The position numbers and the translations under genes were made by a program. The notes under the pieces were generated by a model, which saw nothing but the letters and a program-made list of their open reading frames with translations, did no database searches and was not told the origin of the DNA. Shown here piece after piece: positions 15,108-18,656 of a stretch of 18,656 bases of DNA (position 1 is its first letter; each line of letters begins with the position of its first letter). This DNA is from Treponema sp. (lineage in GTDB: Bacteria; Spirochaetota; Spirochaetia; Treponematales; Breznakiellaceae): NCBI GenBank assembly GCA_031266095.1, contig JAISBR010000168.1, forward strand, positions 1-18,656, in the 5' to 3' direction.

Positions 15108-15133
15108 CTGTTCAAAACCTCAGTTTTAAACAG
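15108..15133. repeat. AAAAC/GTTTT hairpin 7, between binding protein and permease
   Basis: CTGTTCAAAAC (15108-15118) and GTTTTAAACAG (15123-15133) pair with one mismatch and a 4-nt loop. It sits inside the operon, 10 nt after the binding-protein stop, where such hairpins commonly protect the upstream message or reduce read-through. Confidence 0.65.
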
Positions 15134-15165
15134 CCCGGTTTCCAACAGGTATTGCGGGGGTAACG

Positions 15166-16047
15166 ATGCGGTACGATCTTTCACGAAGGATTAGCCATTA
15201 CTGTTTTGTACTCCCCGCGTTTAGTATCTTTATCGGCATTCTGATCTTCCCGATATTTTTCAGCCTGACCCTGGGGTTTACCCAGTGGAAGGGCTATGGG
15301 GAGATGCTCTTCGTCGGCTTTGACAATTATAAAAGAATGTTCACGGACCCGGTATTTTATATCGGAGTCCGTAACAATATCATGATTGTTCTGATTTCCG
15401 TGTTTGGGCAGATACCGCTGGGAATGCTCCTGGCGTATATGCTCCACCGGAAAATGGTAAAGAAGGCGGATCTCTTTGAGATACTGATCTTCCTTCCGAT
15501 AACGATCTCCAGTGTGATCATCGCGCAGCTCTGGAACCGAATATTCTCTCCCGTAGGAATCGTGCCCGCGCTGGTACGGATGCTCACGGGGAACCAGGAC
15601 TATGTGATAACGATTGTGGAGAACAGGCATCTCGCCATCATTCCGATCATGTTTGTACTGCTCTGGCAGCATACCAGCCTTTACATGGTAATTTTTTTGG
15701 CGAATCTCCAGCGTATTCCCAACACTCTCATTGAGGCGGCCCAGATTGAAGGGGCAAGCGAAGGGAAGATCTTTCTCCGCATTATCATGCCTATGCTGGG
15801 ATACGTAATCTTTATCAATTCAATCCTGGCAATTTCGGGAAGTTTTAAGAGTTTCGACTTGATATATTCCATGACCGGCGGCGGGCCTGCCCATTATACC
15901 GAGGTTCTCGCGGTGTACATGTACAATACTACTTTTGTGCACCAGAATTACGGATACGGGAGCGCCCTGTCCATAATTATCATCGTCTTTATAGTGCTTT
16001 CGTTACTGCTTACCCGGGCGGTATCGAAGGTGTTTAAAGTGGAGTAG
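15166..16047 (+). CDS. ABC sugar-type permease, MalF/UgpA-like
   Basis: The 293-residue integral membrane protein has about six hydrophobic segments, the first at residues 13-38 (FVLPAFSIFIGILIFPIFF). The EAA loop that docks the ATPase is at 190-210 (EAAQIEGASEGKIFLRIIMP), followed by the conserved FDLIYSMTGGGP. It forms half of the membrane channel for the substrate delivered by the binding protein. The start ATG 15166 has a G-rich stretch (GCGGGGG) upstream as ribosome binding site. The next permease begins 5 nt after its stop. Confidence 0.93.
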   Translation: MRYDLSRRISHYCFVLPAFSIFIGILIFPIFFSLTLGFTQWKGYGEMLFVGFDNYKRMFTDPVFYIGVRNNIMIVLISVFGQIPLGMLLAYMLHRKMVKKADLFEILIFLPITISSVIIAQLWNRIFSPVGIVPALVRMLTGNQDYVITIVENRHLAIIPIMFVLLWQHTSLYMVIFLANLQRIPNTLIEAAQIEGASEGKIFLRIIMPMLGYVIFINSILAISGSFKSFDLIYSMTGGGPAHYTEVLAVYMYNTTFVHQNYGYGSALSIIIIVFIVLSLLLTRAVSKVFKVE

Positions 16048-16052
16048 GCCGT

Positions 16053-16904
16053 ATGGCTGAAGACATGCCGCGCCTCAGAATGGCGCCTCCGCACTGGCGG
16101 TTCACCGCTTATATTCTGATGCTGGTATTCGCGATCCTCACGATCTTTCCGCTCGTGTGGCTGCTCTATTCCTCGCTTAAACCCCACGCGGAAATTGTCA
16201 TGCACCCCCTTGGCCTGCCCCGGCATCCTTCACTGCATAATTACTTTCAAGCCTGGGAACTGGGAAGCCTGGACATCGCCCTGATGAACAGCTTTATCTA
16301 TACCATCGTCGCCACAATCGCGACCCTGTTCCTGGCTTTGGCGGCGGCCTTCGGAATTACCAAGTTTCCCTTTAAAAGCAGCGCCTTCTTTACCGGGGCA
16401 TTCGCTATGGGCCTTATGATCACGGCGCACGCGGTGATCATCCCCCTGTTCCTGGCGGAAGTGAAGGTGGGCATCATCAACCGCCGTATCGGAGTGATTC
16501 TGCCCTATATTGCCTTTGACCTTCCCATGTCGGTGATGATAGCTATTTCATATATCCGGGGCATTCCCAACGCCCTCATCGAGTCCGCTGAAATTGACGG
16601 GGCTCAGTACCGCTATGTGTTCTGGAAGATGATAGTACCGCTGTCAACGCCGGTAATCGCCACGATGGTTATCCTTTCCGTGCTGCGGCACTGGAACGAA
16701 TTTCTCTTTGTATTTGTGTTTACCACCAAGGCCGCCATGAAGAGCCTGCCGGTGGCGATAACCCTGTTCGCCGGACGGAACAATATTGAGTACGGGCATC
16801 AGTACGCCGCGCTGGTAACCGGCATTCTCCCCATGATAATTTTCTATTTCTTTTTTCATACTCAGCTCATTAAAGGCTTTGGCGAAGGGTCTCTTAAAGA
16901 ATAA
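16053..16904 (+). CDS. ABC sugar-type permease, MalG/UgpE-like
   Basis: The 283-residue second permease has an N-terminal membrane segment (about 18-40), the SLKPHAEI segment typical of MalG-type proteins, and an EAA loop at 177-197 (ESAEIDGAQYRYVFWKMIVP). It ends in a short cytoplasmic tail. It pairs with the preceding permease. No ATP-binding subunit gene lies in this operon, so the transporter probably uses a shared ATPase encoded elsewhere, as MsmK/MsmX-type systems do. Confidence 0.93.
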   Translation: MAEDMPRLRMAPPHWRFTAYILMLVFAILTIFPLVWLLYSSLKPHAEIVMHPLGLPRHPSLHNYFQAWELGSLDIALMNSFIYTIVATIATLFLALAAAFGITKFPFKSSAFFTGAFAMGLMITAHAVIIPLFLAEVKVGIINRRIGVILPYIAFDLPMSVMIAISYIRGIPNALIESAEIDGAQYRYVFWKMIVPLSTPVIATMVILSVLRHWNEFLFVFVFTTKAAMKSLPVAITLFAGRNNIEYGHQYAALVTGILPMIIFYFFFHTQLIKGFGEGSLKE

Positions 16905-16918
16905 AAACGGAGTACTGT

Positions 16919-18388
16919 ATGCGTATTCTTATCGGCGGCATGAACCACGAATCCAACAGCTTTAATCCTATTATTACCGGCGCGGGTGATTTTGTCGTTT
17001 TTTACGGCGACGCAATTCTTGACAAGGGTATGCTGCCCTACTATGCTTCAACCGGCATTATCCGCGCCCTCGAAAAAGCGGGCTGCGCGATAGTACCCAC
17101 CGTCCTTGCCCGGGCGGTACCCAATGGCGTGGTATCCGCGCCGTTCTACCGGGATTTGAAAGCGGAATTCCTGCGCCGGACAAAAGAAGCTCTCATGGCA
17201 GGCCCTGTTCACGGTGTATGCCTCGCCCTCCACGGTTCTATGAAGGTCGAGGGCCTTGGCTGCGCCGAAGGAGATCTGGCGGGCGCTCTGCGGGAACTCC
17301 TTCCGGATATTCCCTTTACCGCGGCGCTTGACATGCACGCCACCATCACCCCCGCCCTGCTTACAGCGGTGGACGGCCTGGTGGGCTACAAGACCGCGCC
17401 CCATATCGACTGCGCCGAAACCGGAGAACACGCGGCGGCTATGCTGCTTACGGCCCTGGAAAGCGGGAAGAAACTGTACACCGCCTATAAACGGGTCCCC
17501 ATGCTCATTGCCGGGGAAAAATCCGAGTCGGAGGCGGAACCCATGCGCTCGCTTATCGGGCGGTGCCGGGACGCCGAGCAAAAGCCGGGCATAGCGGCGG
17601 CTTCGTTCCTCCTGGGTTTTCCCTGGGCCGACGACGAACACAACGCGGTATCCGTTGTGGTGAGCGCCTTCGATGAAGCCAGGGAAGCGGCGGAAAAGAC
17701 CGCGGCGGAATTGGCGGACGCTTTCTGGAAACGGTGCAGGGATTTTGTGTTCCGCAGCGAATACTACGATTCGGCGGAAGCCGTGCGGACCGCCTGCCGG
17801 GCGGTCCTGGAAAAACACGAACATCCGGTATTTGTTTCCGACTCCGGTGACAACCCCACCGCCGGCGCGGCCGGAGACGCGACGGATCTGCTGGAACAGA
17901 TACTTGATGCCATTGATTCTGTTGAAAAACTACCAACGCCTTTACTGTACTCAGGCTTCTACGACGCCCCCGCGGCGGCGGCCTGCATCAAGGCCGGAGC
18001 GGGGGCGGAACTCGGCGTCACCCTGGGCGGAAACTGGGACACGGTGAACGGGAAAAAAATACCCCTCACCGTGAAAGTGCTGAACATAGTCAGCGATTTC
18101 GGCCCCTATAAATCCGATCTGGTTTTCGCCGCTTACAGGAATATCCGTTTTGTCATCACCTCCAAACATATAGGTTTTGGAGACGATGAACTCCTCCCCG
18201 CCCTGGGGGTGAATGCCGCCGATTACTGCCTCGTAGTGGTAAAACTCGGTTATCTCGAACCCTGTTTCCGCAGTATTGCCCGGCGGGCCATCATGGCGAC
18301 TTCCAGAGGCTGTTCCAATGAGGTACTGGAAACTATTCCCTACAAAAAAGTGAAGCGGCCCCTGTATCCCCTGGACACGATGGATTAA
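16919..18388 (+). CDS. M81 family (MlrC-like) metallohydrolase
   Basis: The 489-residue protein matches the MlrC/microcystinase C family: GGMNHESNSFNP at the N terminus (6-17), LALHGSMKVEG (102-112), LDMHATITPALL (137-148), GYKTAPHIDCAETGEHAA (156-173) with candidate metal ligands Asp138, His140 and His162, and DSGDNPTAGAAGD (308-320) opening the MlrC C-terminal domain. The family's best-known member cleaves linearised microcystin and short peptides with a zinc site; most members are uncharacterised. There is no signal peptide, so it acts in the cytoplasm on what the transporter brings in. GGAG about 8 nt upstream is a usable Shine-Dalgarno sequence, and the gene follows the permease by 14 nt. 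The substrate is unknown; a toxin-degrading role should not be assumed. Confidence 0.9.
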   Translation: MRILIGGMNHESNSFNPIITGAGDFVVFYGDAILDKGMLPYYASTGIIRALEKAGCAIVPTVLARAVPNGVVSAPFYRDLKAEFLRRTKEALMAGPVHGVCLALHGSMKVEGLGCAEGDLAGALRELLPDIPFTAALDMHATITPALLTAVDGLVGYKTAPHIDCAETGEHAAAMLLTALESGKKLYTAYKRVPMLIAGEKSESEAEPMRSLIGRCRDAEQKPGIAAASFLLGFPWADDEHNAVSVVVSAFDEAREAAEKTAAELADAFWKRCRDFVFRSEYYDSAEAVRTACRAVLEKHEHPVFVSDSGDNPTAGAAGDATDLLEQILDAIDSVEKLPTPLLYSGFYDAPAAAACIKAGAGAELGVTLGGNWDTVNGKKIPLTVKVLNIVSDFGPYKSDLVFAAYRNIRFVITSKHIGFGDDELLPALGVNAADYCLVVVKLGYLEPCFRSIARRAIMATSRGCSNEVLETIPYKKVKRPLYPLDTMD

Positions 18389-18397
18389 CCGGCCGCC

Positions 18398-18429
18398 CCC
18401 GCCTCTTTGGCCTATACCCAAGAGGGGGG
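18398..18429 (+). terminator. GC-rich terminator-like hairpin after the M81 gene
   Basis: CCTCTTTGG (18402-18410) pairs with CCCAAGAGG (18417-18425) with one mismatch, extended outward by three C-G pairs across a G-G mismatch; the loop is CCTATA. It begins 10 nt after the stop codon. No T-run follows, so termination may be Rho-aided or the hairpin may serve mRNA stability. Confidence 0.5.
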
Positions 18430-18508
18430 CCTCCGCCAGCCAGGAACCAGCCCCCCCAATGAGCCTCGAACAAGCTCCCCCGCTTAAGCAATTTATGTAA
18501 AATTGTGC

Positions 18509-18537
18509 TTGCGTCCTTGCCCGTCCCGTGCTATACT
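18509..18537 (+). promoter_or_regulatory. Extended -10 promoter with immediate start codon
   Basis: TTGCGT (18509-18514) and TATACT (18532-18537) are 17 bp apart, and the -10 is preceded by TGC (18529-18531), giving an extended -10. The ATG at 18544 follows after exactly 6 nt, which places the predicted first base at the start codon. Confidence 0.6.
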
Positions 18538-18543
18538 ACCCTC

Positions 18544-18582
18544 ATGTTGCGCGAACCTGTCGCCATAATTACCAGTATCCTC
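18544..18582 (+). CDS. Start of an unidentified gene, lost in the poly-G tail
   Basis: After the promoter, 13 codons read MLREPVAIITSIL before the sequence turns into poly-G. There is no Shine-Dalgarno sequence, in line with a leaderless start. Too little remains to name the product. Confidence 0.4.

Positions 18583-18656
<74 letters not shown>

Noticed and set aside
17048..17824. 258-codon minus-strand frame opposite the M81 gene
   Set aside because: The plus-strand frame carries all M81 motifs; the antisense product is compositionally biased.
16919..18388. Microcystin-degradation (mlr) cluster
   Set aside because: Only the MlrC-like family is present; mlrA, mlrB and mlrD are absent, and the family is broad.

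Overview
The window looks like a chromosomal segment of a spirochaete close to the termite-gut Treponema group. The reasons are the gene order rplM-rpsI-recX, two lipoprotein precursors with loose lipoboxes (LFSC and CSSC), a solute-binding protein whose signal sequence ends in AFA-AGQ, and many intergenic hairpins built on an AAAAC...GTTTT core. Species assignment is inference. The last 74 bases are almost pure G and are probably a sequencing or assembly artefact.

Layout. (1) 1-3421 is a decaying accessory stretch: a gene tail cut by the window edge, a patatin-like phospholipase, a strongly reduced group II intron in antisense, a broken DHHA1-type gene, an intact sigma-factor-like HTH protein, a cluster of three hairpins and a probable transposase remnant. 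(2) 3405-11563 is all on the minus strand and mostly concerns the envelope: an SH3-domain lipoprotein with an ABC-F ATPase, a second lipoprotein, a class A penicillin-binding protein, and a short ParB-domain protein ending in a cationic amphipathic helix. (3) 11777-13638 is a plus-strand housekeeping run: ribosomal proteins L13 and S9, RecX, acylphosphatase. (4) 13793-18388 is a plus-strand operon: substrate-binding protein, two CUT1-type permeases and an M81/MlrC-family metallohydrolase, with no ATPase gene. It has a clear promoter with a 19-bp palindrome over the predicted transcription start. (5) 18389-18656 holds a terminator-like hairpin, an extended -10 promoter, the first codons of another gene, and the poly-G tail.

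Main points of interest. The group II intron can be delimited at about 1131-1833. Removing it joins the patatin stop codon to an ATG (TAAATG), which suggests it landed at the junction of a two-gene operon. Its domain VI loop carries a 175-nt insertion with two copies of a palindromic repeat, and its reverse transcriptase has lost sequence on both sides of the YADD box. Several promoter-proximal genes have a -10 box only 5-9 nt before the start codon and no Shine-Dalgarno sequence, which suggests leaderless transcripts; operon-internal genes mostly have a recognisable Shine-Dalgarno sequence. The M81 hydrolase with a sugar-type importer and a candidate operator is the best candidate for an uncharacterised uptake and degradation pathway.
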